From the NCBI GenBank assembly GCA_030739585.1, contig JASLYX010000007.1:1-64000 (forward strand): a DNA stretch of 64,000 nt. The letters run 5' to 3'. The position numbers and the translations under genes were made by a program. The DNA comes from Candidatus Bathyarchaeota archaeon (GTDB lineage Archaea; Thermoproteota; Bathyarchaeia; TCS64). Positions 28,208 to 37,658 of the stretch are shown here, one piece after another; within the stretch, counting starts at the first letter, position 1; each line of letters opens with the position of its first letter. A model generated the notes under the pieces. The model did no database searches and had not been told where the DNA came from. It saw nothing but the letters and a program-made list of their open reading frames with translations.

Positions 28208-28951
28208 TTAAAAGAGGTCTGCAAAAAGCCTTTTTGCATTCTTACCCAATAGGAGCTCTCGGTAGACTGGGGCCAGAGTAAGGGTTCTTATCTCCTTCAC
28301 CCCCAGTCCTGGGTGATTCTGAGGCGATTCAGAGCCGAAGCAGATACGTGTTGGCCCTATGTCTTTAACAAGACCCACCCCGCTTGTGATCCCGTTCCTG
28401 CCTCCAGTATCTATTATAATATTCCTGTGGACCTTTACCAGCTCCTTTATCCTAGGCCAAAAAGTATTGACCACCAGCCTTACCTCCGGGAACTTGTAGG
28501 CCAGCTGGTTAAGGCCATTGTAGAATGTCTCCCTTCCCATGCTCTCACTTTCCCCTGTTTCACTATTTGGGTTGTTGAAGAGGACAGGCAGTTTGTTTTC
28601 CATGCATGGGACCATGAGTTCCTCTAGTTTCGATCTACCTCTCCCGAATATATGGTGGAATTCGGGATCCAGCATTACGCCCTTTAGACCCATGCTGACT
28701 ATCCTCGCGATCTCATCCCTTGCGTCATCTACGGTGGGGTTGATACAGCCGAAGCCTATGAGCTTGTCAGGATGATCTTGGACTACAGCAGAGATTTGAT
28801 CATTGACCTCCTGAACCTTCATGGATGGGAATGGCATTACGATTGAAACGTCAATGCCATACTTTTCCATGTCTCTTAGGATCTCCTCTGGCTCCTGCTT
28901 GAAGTCCATTAAAGGGTGGTGACCAATATGGGTGTGAATGTCAACAATCAT
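28208..28951 (-). CDS. Amidohydrolase-fold partner protein beta1 (probably non-catalytic)
   Basis: 247 residues of the Amidohydro_2 (TIM-barrel) fold. The first metal motif is kept, IVDIHTH (His6, His8), and so is the LKGVMLDPEFH strand. The later sites are lost: where the alpha partner has AIHSDHS this protein has LPVLFNNPNSE, where alpha has VILHMGG it has VVNTFWPR, and the late metal aspartate GSDSS becomes GSESP. This suggests a structural or regulatory partner rather than an active hydrolase. It follows alpha1 after five bases, and the same alpha-beta arrangement recurs at 40.3-41.7 and 43.6-45.1 kb, where the beta proteins carry the same losses. Confidence 0.8.
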   Translation of the reverse strand: MIVDIHTHIGHHPLMDFKQEPEEILRDMEKYGIDVSIVMPFPSMKVQEVNDQISAVVQDHPDKLIGFGCINPTVDDARDEIARIVSMGLKGVMLDPEFHHIFGRGRSKLEELMVPCMENKLPVLFNNPNSETGESESMGRETFYNGLNQLAYKFPEVRLVVNTFWPRIKELVKVHRNIIIDTGGRNGITSGVGLVKDIGPTRICFGSESPQNHPGLGVKEIRTLTLAPVYRELLLGKNAKRLFADLF

Positions 28952-28956
28952 TTTGT

Positions 28957-29703
28957 CTAAATCCCCAAGAGATTCGCTGCAGAGTCTCCGAGGACCATAG
29001 CCTTCTGCTCTGGGGTGATGTCTGCAACGCGGACCGCATCTAACATGAGCTCCATATAGTCACCTGCTTTCTCAAACCTACTTCCATAGCCTCCGTTCGA
29101 GGAGTCTGAACCAAAAATTATCTTTTCAGGGCCGATGGTCTCTACCGCTTGCTTTATAGCGTATGGGTTTGAATAACAGGTTTCTAAGTAGATGTTGTCG
29201 TTCTTCTCTGCTATTTTGGTGCTGAGGAGTTCTGAGTCGAAGCAAGTCCCCCCGCCCATGTGTAATATGACTGTTGGCACATTAGGGAAGCTGTTGGCAA
29301 TATCACCGATGATATAGGGATGGTTCCTAATGCTGTGATCCGAGTGTATGGCTACAAGCGAATTATAACTCTCTGCTATCTCCATCATAGGGTACATATA
29401 CCGTGCAACAGTGTGTGTGTGCCCCACCTTCACCCCCTTCCACTTATGCTCCCCTAGATATTTCTCCACCAGCTCGAGGCCGACCTCTTCGTACCGTGGG
29501 TCGAAATTTACCAAGGGGATGAATCTATTTGGGTGCTCCCTGGCTGACTTTGCCACGAAAGCATTGTCCTCGGCATCACCGAAGACTCCGAAAACTACCG
29601 CCATTTCAACACCTGTAGCGTCCATGTCATCTATGAGAAGGGTGGCTGGTCCCACTGGGGTCCATCGCTGGGAAAGGTGACAATGAGCATCAATTACAAC
29701 CAT
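28957..29703 (-). CDS. Metal-dependent amidohydrolase alpha1 (Amidohydro_2)
   Basis: 248 residues from the ATG at 29703; a TTG at 29724 is also in frame, but paralogues start at the equivalent of MVVIDAHCH. All active-site positions are in place: IDAHCHLS (HxH), VKVGHTHTVARYMYP, AIHSDHSIRNHPY (His), VILHMGGGTCFDS (His) and IFGSDSSNGG (Asp). Such enzymes hydrolyse amides or decarboxylate small acids. The proteins at 40281 and 44312 are close paralogues. The gene is divergent from the M55 peptidase gene at 29941 and is followed immediately by beta1, so the active enzyme is probably an alpha-beta complex (inference). Confidence 0.85.
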   Translation of the reverse strand: MVVIDAHCHLSQRWTPVGPATLLIDDMDATGVEMAVVFGVFGDAEDNAFVAKSAREHPNRFIPLVNFDPRYEEVGLELVEKYLGEHKWKGVKVGHTHTVARYMYPMMEIAESYNSLVAIHSDHSIRNHPYIIGDIANSFPNVPTVILHMGGGTCFDSELLSTKIAEKNDNIYLETCYSNPYAIKQAVETIGPEKIIFGSDSSNGGYGSRFEKAGDYMELMLDAVRVADITPEQKAMVLGDSAANLLGI

Positions 29704-29940
29704 AAATTCATCTCTTCTTAACAAAAACCAGGTATTTATCGTTATTAAAATAAAGCGAAAATATCCGGAACATCTACCATTGTAAAAAATAAATTATTTA
29801 AGAGAAAAGGTTGAGATTTCACCCTAGGTCATAGAAACGCTAGTGAAAAGGATCTTAAACCAGCATTATCTCTCATAGAAAAGCAACAATCACCTGAGAA
29901 TCATTAAATAAAATGTCGACTAGAACTATATCGACACGAT

Positions 29941-30768
29941 ATGAAAGTATACATTTCATTCGATATGGAAGGCGTCTCTGGGATAGCGGGAGGGGGAATG
30001 ACTGGGCCAAATCCTAGCACACCCTCGGCCTATCCAAGGGGTCAGAGGTTCTCAACTGACGATGTTAAGGCGGCTATCGAGGGAATTCTTGAAGTCGACC
30101 CGGATGCGGAGATCTGGTTTAATGATGCTCATGGGAAATCGATGAACGTTTATTTCGAGGAGTTCCCCGAGAACGTCAAGATAGTTATTAACTCGGCGGA
30201 GCTCTTTGACGAGGCCCTAGGAATAGACGAGTCTTTCGATGCCCTCATCTGTATCGGCTCTCACGGCCACCTAATTCAGCAGGACGGTGTGCTTAGCCAT
30301 ATATGGGATGTTAGGGAGCTAGAGTATAATGGGAAGAGCATAACCGAAACAGGGCTAAATGCCTCTCTGGCGGGACATTATAAGGTGCCTCTCGTTATGA
30401 TCTCTGGTGATGAAGATAGCATGGCGTACATATCTGAAAATATTGGGACAGGTTTCGCGACCGCCGCAGTAAAGAAAGGGATAGGAAGGTATGCTGCGGT
30501 TTCCGTCCATCCAAAGATGGCTCAAAAGCTCATTAAGGCAGCGGTTATCGACGGCCTAAAGAGGCGCGACGAGATAGCTCCATTCGAGTTTGAGAACCCT
30601 ATCACGGTGGATATCACCTACAAGGATCATGGTGGGGCCTTTAACAACATGTTCTTCATGCCACAGGACGAGCGGATTTCAGGAGACAAAGTCAGGTTCA
30701 TAGCTACAAACGCCAAAGAGGCATACTACGGCTTCCTTGCCAGGGACAAATTAAGCAAGAATAAATAG
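29941..30768 (+). CDS. dppA: M55 family D-aminopeptidase (DppA-like), copy 1
   Basis: 275 residues, the size of DppA, a zinc decamer that removes N-terminal D-amino acids from small peptides such as D-Ala-D-Ala. Ligand pattern kept: FDMEGVSGI (Asp8 and Glu10), WFNDAHGKS (His), IGSHGHLIQQDGVLSHIW (two His), and ETGLNASLAGHYKVP (Glu). A TATA-like CATTAAATAAAA at about 29903-29914 lies roughly 30 bases before the ATG, so the transcript may be leaderless. It is divergent from the alpha1-beta1 pair and is followed by a D-aminoacylase-type gene, which together suggest use of D-amino-acid compounds. Confidence 0.88.
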   Translation: MKVYISFDMEGVSGIAGGGMTGPNPSTPSAYPRGQRFSTDDVKAAIEGILEVDPDAEIWFNDAHGKSMNVYFEEFPENVKIVINSAELFDEALGIDESFDALICIGSHGHLIQQDGVLSHIWDVRELEYNGKSITETGLNASLAGHYKVPLVMISGDEDSMAYISENIGTGFATAAVKKGIGRYAAVSVHPKMAQKLIKAAVIDGLKRRDEIAPFEFENPITVDITYKDHGGAFNNMFFMPQDERISGDKVRFIATNAKEAYYGFLARDKLSKNK

Positions 30769-30858
30769 TCTAGCTATAATCTTTATTTTCTTTTTTCATA
30801 TTTTTTTTGTACCCTAAAAAGGGATTTAAACTCAGAAATTTGATTATAATAGATCGAC

Positions 30859-32439
30859 TTGGATTTTGATTTTCTCCTAGTAAAGGGCCATGTCATCGAC
30901 GGAACTGGAAATTCCTGGTTTCGAGCGGATGTAGGTATCGCAGGGGACTGCATCAATTCTATTGGGAACCTGAACGGTTTTGGTGCAAAAAGAACCATTG
31001 ACGCAGACGGGCTCATCGTTGCCCCAGGATTTATTGATATACATGGCCACTCCAGCTATTCGGTGCTTATTGACTCAAGGGTGGAAAGTAAAATCATGCA
31101 GGGTATCACCACTGAGGTTTCTGGAAACTGTGGAACGTCCCCTGCCCCAATGAGAGGAGCTGTTAGGGAATACCGGCAAAGGTTCATGGATGCTAGGCTA
31201 CCTGAAGGTTTTGTCCTCAACTGGGAAACTATGGGAGAGTACCTCGACAAGATAGATGAGCAGGGTGTAGCATTCAATGTTGTACCTCTAGTTGGTCAGG
31301 GTAGTGTACGTCAGAATGTTATGGGATTTGAAGACCGAAAGCCAACAAAGGATGAGATGAAGGAGATGTGTATCCTAACGGATGAAGCCCTGAGAGGCGG
31401 GGCTTGGGGCATGTCCTCTGGCCTAGTCACTACTCCTAGTTGCTACGCAGATACTCAAGAACTCATTGAGCTTGCAAAGGTCGTTGCACGGCACAACTGC
31501 GTTTACTGTATCCATCTCAGGGGGGAGGGAGAGACCCTTTTTAATGCGCTTAATGAGGCCTTTGAGATTGGAAAGAAATCCGGGGTGTCTCTGGAAATTG
31601 TTCATTTCAAGGCCTCAGGAAGAGATAACTGGGGCAAAACTGAGGATGGTCTGAGAATGATCGAAGAGGCTCGTGCCAAAGGCCTAGATGTCACTATTGA
31701 CCAGTATCCCTACATAGCCTCAAGCATCGGTCTTTCAGCCCTTTTGCCTCCTTGGGCTCACAAGGGGGGAAACGATAAGCTCTTGAATAGGCTAAAGGAT
31801 CCCGAATTTAGGGAAAAGATCAAGAATGGGCCAGCCCGATTAACCAAGAATCTTGATAACGTCATGATCTCGTTTGCCAAGAATAATCCAGATTATGAGG
31901 GAATTAGAGTAACTGAGATCGCTAGGTTACAGGATAAGGATCCCTTAGACACTGTTTTTGATATATTATTGGCGGAGAACGCTCAAGTGGGGATGGTTGT
32001 CTTTGGTATGTCCGAGGAGGATGTTGAGCGGGTTATGCGTAGCCCTTATATGATGGTCTGCTCAGACGGCGTGGGCGTGTCACCAAGGGGTACCCACAAA
32101 AGAGGGAAGCCTCATCCCCGATACTATGGCGCCTTTCCCAGGGTTCTAGGCTACTATGTCCGGGAGAAGGGTATTCTAAGTCTCCAAGAGTCTATCAGGA
32201 AGATGACATCATTACCGGCCCAACGGATAGGTCTCAGGGACAGAGGTCTTCTGAGGGAAGGTTTCAAAGCTGATATTGTCATGTTCGACCCCGAGACTGT
32301 GAATGACCAGGCTACTTTCACAGATCCACATAGATTTCCAAAGGGGATAAACTATGTGATGATAAACGGGCGCCTTGTCGTCGATGGTGGGGAACAAACA
32401 AGAGAAATTCCCGGGAGAGTCTTACGCAAACAAGCCTAA
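30859..32439 (+). CDS. N-acyl-D-amino-acid deacylase-type amidohydrolase
   Basis: 526 residues, TTG start. It has the D-aminoacylase layout: a small beta domain, GFIDIHGHSSYS with His62 and His64, then VSGNCGTSPAP with the bridging Cys91, CIHLRGEG and EIVHFKASG for the two later histidines, and CSDGVGVSP with the catalytic aspartate, ending in GFKADIVMFDP. These enzymes release D-amino acids from N-acyl (for example N-acetyl) derivatives. It lies 90 bases after dppA copy 1 in the same direction and probably forms one transcription unit with it. Confidence 0.87.
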   Translation: MDFDFLLVKGHVIDGTGNSWFRADVGIAGDCINSIGNLNGFGAKRTIDADGLIVAPGFIDIHGHSSYSVLIDSRVESKIMQGITTEVSGNCGTSPAPMRGAVREYRQRFMDARLPEGFVLNWETMGEYLDKIDEQGVAFNVVPLVGQGSVRQNVMGFEDRKPTKDEMKEMCILTDEALRGGAWGMSSGLVTTPSCYADTQELIELAKVVARHNCVYCIHLRGEGETLFNALNEAFEIGKKSGVSLEIVHFKASGRDNWGKTEDGLRMIEEARAKGLDVTIDQYPYIASSIGLSALLPPWAHKGGNDKLLNRLKDPEFREKIKNGPARLTKNLDNVMISFAKNNPDYEGIRVTEIARLQDKDPLDTVFDILLAENAQVGMVVFGMSEEDVERVMRSPYMMVCSDGVGVSPRGTHKRGKPHPRYYGAFPRVLGYYVREKGILSLQESIRKMTSLPAQRIGLRDRGLLREGFKADIVMFDPETVNDQATFTDPHRFPKGINYVMINGRLVVDGGEQTREIPGRVLRKQA

Positions 32440-32617
32440 GCATTTCGTTCGATCCAAAGTCCAATATTTTTTGTTGTTTTACAGTCAATAGGTCAATGGA
32501 TTTGGGTTCTTGGAACCAATAGGCGGAAGTCAAATGGAGTCATTGTATTTGTTTGGTTTCACCGATATGAAATGACCTATTACAATTAAAATAAAAAAAG
32601 AAAGAAAATAGTTTAGT

Positions 32618-35185
32618 TTAAGGAGTTTTTTCTAGTGTGTAGACCCAGCCCGGATCAGTGATCCAAGCTATGCTATACTGGAACCCGGATACATAGTCGT
32701 GTGCTGCAAAGAAGGCTGGAGTATAGACTGTAAGCATGCCCGGAATGTCGTCTTCGAGGATTTTCTGGGCATCTATATACAGCGCTTCCTGAGCTGCAGC
32801 ATCTGAAGTGGCTGTAGCTTCTGCGAGCAAATCGTCAACTTCTGAGCTTCGGTAACCAAATCTACCTGCATATCCTTGTGTTCCTGAGTAGACGTTCTGA
32901 ATATAGTAAGCATCAGGTCCGTTTTCTGCGACCATGGTTCCAAAAGGCGTTCCTCCGCCGACCAAGTCTCCCCAGGTCGTAACCGTCGGAATCACCTTGA
33001 ATTTGGGGTTGATGTCTGCAATGGATTGAGCTAATAGCTCACCTAGGACGCCACCAGTATCCGCAGCCCATGCTTGGTATGCATAAGTTATCTGGAAGCC
33101 TTCGTCCCAATACTTTCCACCGTATGCCAGTTTGAACTCCTCCTCTGCTTTCACAGGGTCGTACGTGTAAGGGAAGTTCTCATAGTATCCAGGCCATCCA
33201 GTATTAAGGACGCCCTTTGCAGGCTCAGCCCATCCGAGGTAGACCTCATTTACATAGGTCTCGTATGGAAGAGAATATGAGAACGCTTTCCTCATATGTA
33301 CATCTGCGCTAAAGAAGTCTCCTGGTACCTGGTTGTCAGATGGTGCTTTTGTTTCATCAAAGTCATGACCAAAGTAGCAAACCTCTATGAATCCCTCTTG
33401 TCTGATGGGAGTTACATAGGTTTGTGATGTTGCTGGTAGGGCAATAACCTGTTCAGCTTGAACGGGAGAAGCTGGGGACATTACGTCAATGTCACCCTCC
33501 CGGAACATTAGATATTTAGTTGACCACTCTGAAATGGTGAGGCTTAATATAGTCTCCTCTGGAGCTGGACCCTGCCAGTAGTCATCGAACCGAGTAAGCT
33601 GAATCCGCTCACCTTTGGACCACTCCTCTACCATGAAAGGCCCTGAGCCAATAACCCCCTTACCTGCGATGACGCCTTCAACGTCCTCAAAGGCTGGGTC
33701 AAGTTCGATGGACCAGTCTCTAGTGTCTCCCAAATACCATGAACCTGCTTCAATGGCTGCTGCTTTTTGGATGATTCCCCTGCCTGGATATGCCACCGTG
33801 AATAAGAAAGGTCCATAGGTTCGGGAGAGCTTGAACACAACCGTTTTGTCGTCAGTTGCGTAGATGTGGTCTTCAAGGGCCTCGGTGGTGATAGGTTCAC
33901 CATATTCGATTCCTAGAAGAGGTTCCACCAAAAGTGCTCCCCAACTCATTCCCTTTCCCATGCTCCGGCGGTATGTATAGACAACGTCATGTGCTGTAAG
34001 CGCTGATCCATCCCAGAATTTTATTCCATCCCTCAGTGTGAAGGTATAAGTCAAGCCATCTGCAGAGACATCAAGATCCTTGGCGAGACCACCCTCAAGT
34101 GAAGGCTCTGTTCCGCCTGGTAGGAACGCCATAAGAGTGTCGAACAATGCTAGGTCAATCCATCTTCCGACATTTCCTTCCGAGAGTCTCATAGGCTCGA
34201 GATGTGATGGAGCGCCCATAGCCATAATCAAAGTATCAGGATTCTTCACAATACCTTGGTAGCTGACAGGCTCCTCAGTGACGATTATAGTTCTTGCCAC
34301 AGAGTCCTCTTTTGCATTAAGTTTGTTAGTGACAGTTAACACCACGCTATAGCTTCCAGGCTCGTCATAAGTATGGGTTGCAGTTTTACCTGAGGAAACA
34401 GATCCGTCACCGAAATCAAAGCTCCAACTTTTAACATTGGAACTGTATGACTGGATGGCGCCTCTCCTCAACCGGTAGTGATAAGATGCACCACCAGAAA
34501 CCTCTACTTCCTCACCAACCTTCACAACACTTGCTGATGCACCAATGATGGCCACGGGAGGTAGATCAAGGCTGAGCTCTGTAACCTGAGGTCTGTTGAT
34601 TTTGATAAAGACTGGAGCGGCTATAGTATTAGCCTTACCCCCCTCATCGTCCTCGGCATCAACGTAAATAACGTAGGAGCCGGGGACAGAGTAGGTGTGT
34701 TTGACATTTTTACCTAACGCTGTTGTTCCATCGCCAAAGTGCCAAAGATACTTTACTATTTCTCCATCCGGATCAATAGATCCTGCGGCGCTGAAAGAGA
34801 CAGCTTCACCTAAATCAGCTGAAGTAGAGTAGCCTATTGAAGCGACCACTGGGACCTTATTGTCCGGTAAATCACTTTTTCCACTGGTTTTTGCACTAGG
34901 TCTTGCACCAGGTTTAGGTTTCGCTTTAGGAGCAGGTTTTGGATCGGCTTTTGCTTTGGTTTTTGGACTAGCTTCAGGAACGGGTACTGGAATGAATTTT
35001 GGACTAGTTTTAGGAGCAGGTCTTGGACTTGATTTAGCTTTAGGTCGTGGACTTGCTTTAGGAGTGGTTGTAGTAGCGGGTTTTTGAGAACTACTGAAGT
35101 AGATCAGACCCGCGATAACCACTACAAGTACAACGGCTGCAATAATTAAAGTTTGATTTTGCGAACTTGCTTTTCTTGATTGCAT
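32618..35185 (-). CDS. Peptide-type ABC solute-binding protein with two PKD domains
   Basis: 855 residues, much longer than usual SBP_bac_5 receptors (about 500-600). Order: a hydrophobic anchor helix (12-30); a Pro/Lys/Ala-rich low-complexity linker (about 35-105, repeats of the PKAKPKP kind); PKD domain 1 (111-196, with WHFGDGTT and HTYSVPGSY); PKD domain 2 (210-303, with FDFGDGSV and HTYDEPGSY); then a full extracellular oligopeptide-binding domain (311-855). It is likely membrane-anchored, with the linker crossing the surface layer and the PKD domains as spacers. No permease or ATPase gene is near. A TATA-like TTTAAA lies about 40 bases upstream. Probable ligand: peptides or amino-acid derivatives. 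Confidence 0.87.
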   Translation of the reverse strand: MQSRKASSQNQTLIIAAVVLVVVIAGLIYFSSSQKPATTTTPKASPRPKAKSSPRPAPKTSPKFIPVPVPEASPKTKAKADPKPAPKAKPKPGARPSAKTSGKSDLPDNKVPVVASIGYSTSADLGEAVSFSAAGSIDPDGEIVKYLWHFGDGTTALGKNVKHTYSVPGSYVIYVDAEDDEGGKANTIAAPVFIKINRPQVTELSLDLPPVAIIGASASVVKVGEEVEVSGGASYHYRLRRGAIQSYSSNVKSWSFDFGDGSVSSGKTATHTYDEPGSYSVVLTVTNKLNAKEDSVARTIIVTEEPVSYQGIVKNPDTLIMAMGAPSHLEPMRLSEGNVGRWIDLALFDTLMAFLPGGTEPSLEGGLAKDLDVSADGLTYTFTLRDGIKFWDGSALTAHDVVYTYRRSMGKGMSWGALLVEPLLGIEYGEPITTEALEDHIYATDDKTVVFKLSRTYGPFLFTVAYPGRGIIQKAAAIEAGSWYLGDTRDWSIELDPAFEDVEGVIAGKGVIGSGPFMVEEWSKGERIQLTRFDDYWQGPAPEETILSLTISEWSTKYLMFREGDIDVMSPASPVQAEQVIALPATSQTYVTPIRQEGFIEVCYFGHDFDETKAPSDNQVPGDFFSADVHMRKAFSYSLPYETYVNEVYLGWAEPAKGVLNTGWPGYYENFPYTYDPVKAEEEFKLAYGGKYWDEGFQITYAYQAWAADTGGVLGELLAQSIADINPKFKVIPTVTTWGDLVGGGTPFGTMVAENGPDAYYIQNVYSGTQGYAGRFGYRSSEVDDLLAEATATSDAAAQEALYIDAQKILEDDIPGMLTVYTPAFFAAHDYVSGFQYSIAWITDPGWVYTLEKTP

Positions 35186-35396
35186 TTTTATTTATTCCTT
35201 TGTTGTATATACCCCGTTCTGATAGTTTTAAATAAGTTTATGTTTGAAAGTCTTCTTTTTTCATATTTTGTCTAAAAAAGGAACGATTTTCTCCCTTATT
35301 TGATTACAATTATTTCAAAGATTTCTATGAAATTGATCCAAAAATACATGAAAATGCGCTTCATTCATGCAATAAAATGGGAAGAGGTTTTCTACC

Positions 35397-36569
35397 TCAT
35401 TTTTTTATTTCCTTTGAAACAGGCTTTTTGAATCTGCTCGGGTTGAAACTGTCGAGCAATGGGTCCCACTCATCATTCATAATATAGTTGGTGAGAATCC
35501 TGCCTGTATCAGGGGCCAAGATTACGCCATTGCCACTCATGCCCGTAGCAATTAGGAAACCTTCTACATCTGATTCACCGACTATGGGGAGTTTGTCAAG
35601 AGTCACCGATCTATAGCCCAGCCAGTCGTTCACGAGTTCAGCATCAAGAAGTTTAGGTACACTCTCTGCTAATCGGTCTGTGAGGAAGTCGAAAAAGTAT
35701 TCCTCTGTACCCCCACTGAGGGATAGTTCATCAGGATCCCAGATCCCAGTCTCAATGGCTTTCCCATAGTCCATAGCCATATGGCTTTTGCAGACAAAAA
35801 CTGCTCGACCCTCTGACCGTGCATACCAATTAGGATATTTGAGTATTGGGAACTCGTAGTCTAGTGGCTCAGTGGTCTTTAAGATAAACACTTCTGCCTT
35901 GGTATGAACCAAAGGTAGATCTATACCCGCCAGTGCACCTACCTTATTGGACCAAGGTCCAGCCGCACAGACCACGGTATCAAATTCGTAATCTCCTTTC
36001 GAAGACTGTATCCCAGTTACCACACCGTCTTTTGTCTGTATCCCATTCACATTTGCGTGCGTGATGAATTTAGCTCCTTGCTCCCTTGCCCATCGTGCAT
36101 AGATAAGTGAGGCAGCCGTTGGGTTATTGTAACCATCATCTGGAGTCCAAGCTCCACCGAGTAGTCCCTCAGAGTTCAAGTCTGGGAGATATTTTACGAG
36201 TCCCTCTGGATCCTCGATAAACTTGGCGTTGAATCCAGCTAGCTGACTCGCCTCAACGTGCAGCTTCGCCCTTTTCATTTCTGCCTTAGTAGGGCTTACT
36301 ACGAGTGTCCCCGATTTAATAAACTCGCTTTCCCCGTGGGTGTCATCATTCATTTTCTTATATGTATTTAGGCATGTGACTCTCTGCTTGAAGAACTCAT
36401 AGGGCAGTGAGTCATCGATAAGGCATAAAGTCCCAGCGGATTTTGCTGTTGTACCCGAGCCAATCTGGTTCTTTTCGAAGACAATAACATCAACATCATC
36501 ACATTTCGTGAGATGATAGGCGAGGGCAGTACCGATGATCCCAGCACCAATAATACCGATCCGTTTCAA
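35397..36569 (-). CDS. FAD-dependent oxidoreductase, DAO/DadA family
   Basis: 390 residues. Dinucleotide-binding GIIGAGIIGTALAYHL at 5-20, a VIVFEKNQIGSGTTAKSAG segment with the glycine/D-amino acid oxidase pattern, TVVCAAGPWSNKVG in the middle, and a C-terminal FLIATGMSGNGVILAPDTG loop that contacts FAD. Relatives oxidise glycine, sarcosine, proline or D-amino acids. In this context (D-aminopeptidase, D-aminoacylase) oxidation of D-amino acids is likely, but substrate specificity cannot be read directly. It lies on its own transcript, divergent from nothing, upstream of a small DNA methylase remnant. Confidence 0.85.
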   Translation of the reverse strand: MKRIGIIGAGIIGTALAYHLTKCDDVDVIVFEKNQIGSGTTAKSAGTLCLIDDSLPYEFFKQRVTCLNTYKKMNDDTHGESEFIKSGTLVVSPTKAEMKRAKLHVEASQLAGFNAKFIEDPEGLVKYLPDLNSEGLLGGAWTPDDGYNNPTAASLIYARWAREQGAKFITHANVNGIQTKDGVVTGIQSSKGDYEFDTVVCAAGPWSNKVGALAGIDLPLVHTKAEVFILKTTEPLDYEFPILKYPNWYARSEGRAVFVCKSHMAMDYGKAIETGIWDPDELSLSGGTEEYFFDFLTDRLAESVPKLLDAELVNDWLGYRSVTLDKLPIVGESDVEGFLIATGMSGNGVILAPDTGRILTNYIMNDEWDPLLDSFNPSRFKKPVSKEIKK

Positions 36570-36736
36570 ATCATTTTCACCTTAGATTATACAGCATGGA
36601 TAACCCATTCAAATTGTTAAAAGGTTTCTTAAAAAAAATAATGATTCGGTTTAAACTACTTCAAAGGAAAAATAATGTTCATAGAGAAGAAAAGGACCTT
36701 GCCTGTGCATGAAATTATAGCTCGCTTAAAATTATT

Positions 36737-37222
36737 CTAGGAAGTATGTTGGACTACTCGTTTTCTTCCAAGATCGGTAATACCCCATATACCCCACTTC
36801 GGACTGTTCATTTCTCCCTTTTTGATTAAAACAAACCTTACCCATTGAATTCTATTTTCCCATTTATTTGAAGTGGATACTCTTATTTTCAATTCTTCTT
36901 CTGAAATTTCGGGAAAACAATCAGTGATTAATGGATAATCATCCATGTTTCTAATTTTATTTGTTAATACTTCTATGGCTTTTTTATCTATATCAAATCC
37001 CCATATATAATCACTAATATTTTTATTTTTTAACTTATTATTGTTTTGTCTAAACCATGAATACATTCTTGTTATGAAATTTCCTGTTCCACAAGAAGGA
37101 TCTAAAACATATTCTATATTGTCATCAACACACAAACTTATTATTAAATCAACAAGATACCTAGGCGTATAATATTTACCTAAAATATATTTCTCATTTT
37201 GTTCAGCCATAATCTTTTCCAT
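36737..37222 (-). CDS. Truncated N6-adenine methylase joined to an Mrr-like winged helix
   Basis: 161 residues, very A+T-rich. The N-terminal part is the start of a type I/II adenine methylase: YYTPRYLVDLIISL, the SAM motif VLDPSCGTGNFITRMY (about 40-55) and GFDIDKKAIEVLTNKI. The catalytic NPPY motif and the rest of the methylase are missing. From about residue 105 the protein reads ISEEELKIRVSTSNKW, continues IQWVRFVLIKKGEM and ends WGITDLGRKR, the Mrr N-terminal winged-helix pattern. This looks like a deletion fusion of two restriction-modification genes rather than a working enzyme, and marks the edge of a degraded mobile segment. Confidence 0.65.
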   Translation of the reverse strand: MEKIMAEQNEKYILGKYYTPRYLVDLIISLCVDDNIEYVLDPSCGTGNFITRMYSWFRQNNNKLKNKNISDYIWGFDIDKKAIEVLTNKIRNMDDYPLITDCFPEISEEELKIRVSTSNKWENRIQWVRFVLIKKGEMNSPKWGIWGITDLGRKRVVQHTS

Positions 37223-37302
37223 TGATAATTAATACTTTATTATATATAAAAAAAGATAGATGAATTCAGGACACAATCTGGTTCAATACGCGTGGAGCAA
37301 CA

Positions 37303-37473
37303 ATGAATACTTTGGCTATCAGCGAATCCGGGAAAGCTGGAATCGAGCCTAAGGATCAATCATGAGCACAGCCGGAAAATGGTTTCAGTAAAAAGGTCAG
37401 AAAAACCATAATCGCGGAAATCCGCAGATATATCAAGAGCAGAAATTTCTCAGTCCCGGCTCCTGAGGAATAA
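37303..37473 (+). pseudogene. Short frame interrupted by TGA
   Basis: 57 codons beginning ATG (37303), reading MNTLAISESGKAGIEPKDQS, then TGA, then a basic stretch KKVRKTIIAEIRRYIKSRN and TAA. No known family. The continuity of the frame through the stop suggests a decayed small gene in the mobile-looking patch, but chance cannot be excluded at this length. Confidence 0.25.
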
Positions 37474-37494
37474 AATTTTTTATTTTTTTCTAAG

Positions 37495-37587
37495 ATGATT
37501 AAAATGGTTAATAATGAGGGGTCAGAAGAGTTCAAGATTCTTGAGGCTCAGATCTCAGAGCTAAAAGAAGTCGAGAATTGTATTTGA
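37495..37587 (+). CDS. Possible 30-residue coiled-coil peptide
   Basis: An ATG frame of 30 codons, with EEFKILEAQISELKEVEN as a short heptad-like acidic helix, ending in TGA; the frame stays open after the stop for 26 more codons (for instance ARKIRFANKILEDLY). It may be the N-terminal part of a broken gene. No Shine-Dalgarno is evident. Confidence 0.25.
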   Translation: MIKMVNNEGSEEFKILEAQISELKEVENCI

Positions 37588-37658
37588 GGATTCAGGCAAA
37601 ATCTCGAAGGTGAGGCTCGGAAAATCAGATTCGCAAACAAGATCTTGGAGGATCTATA

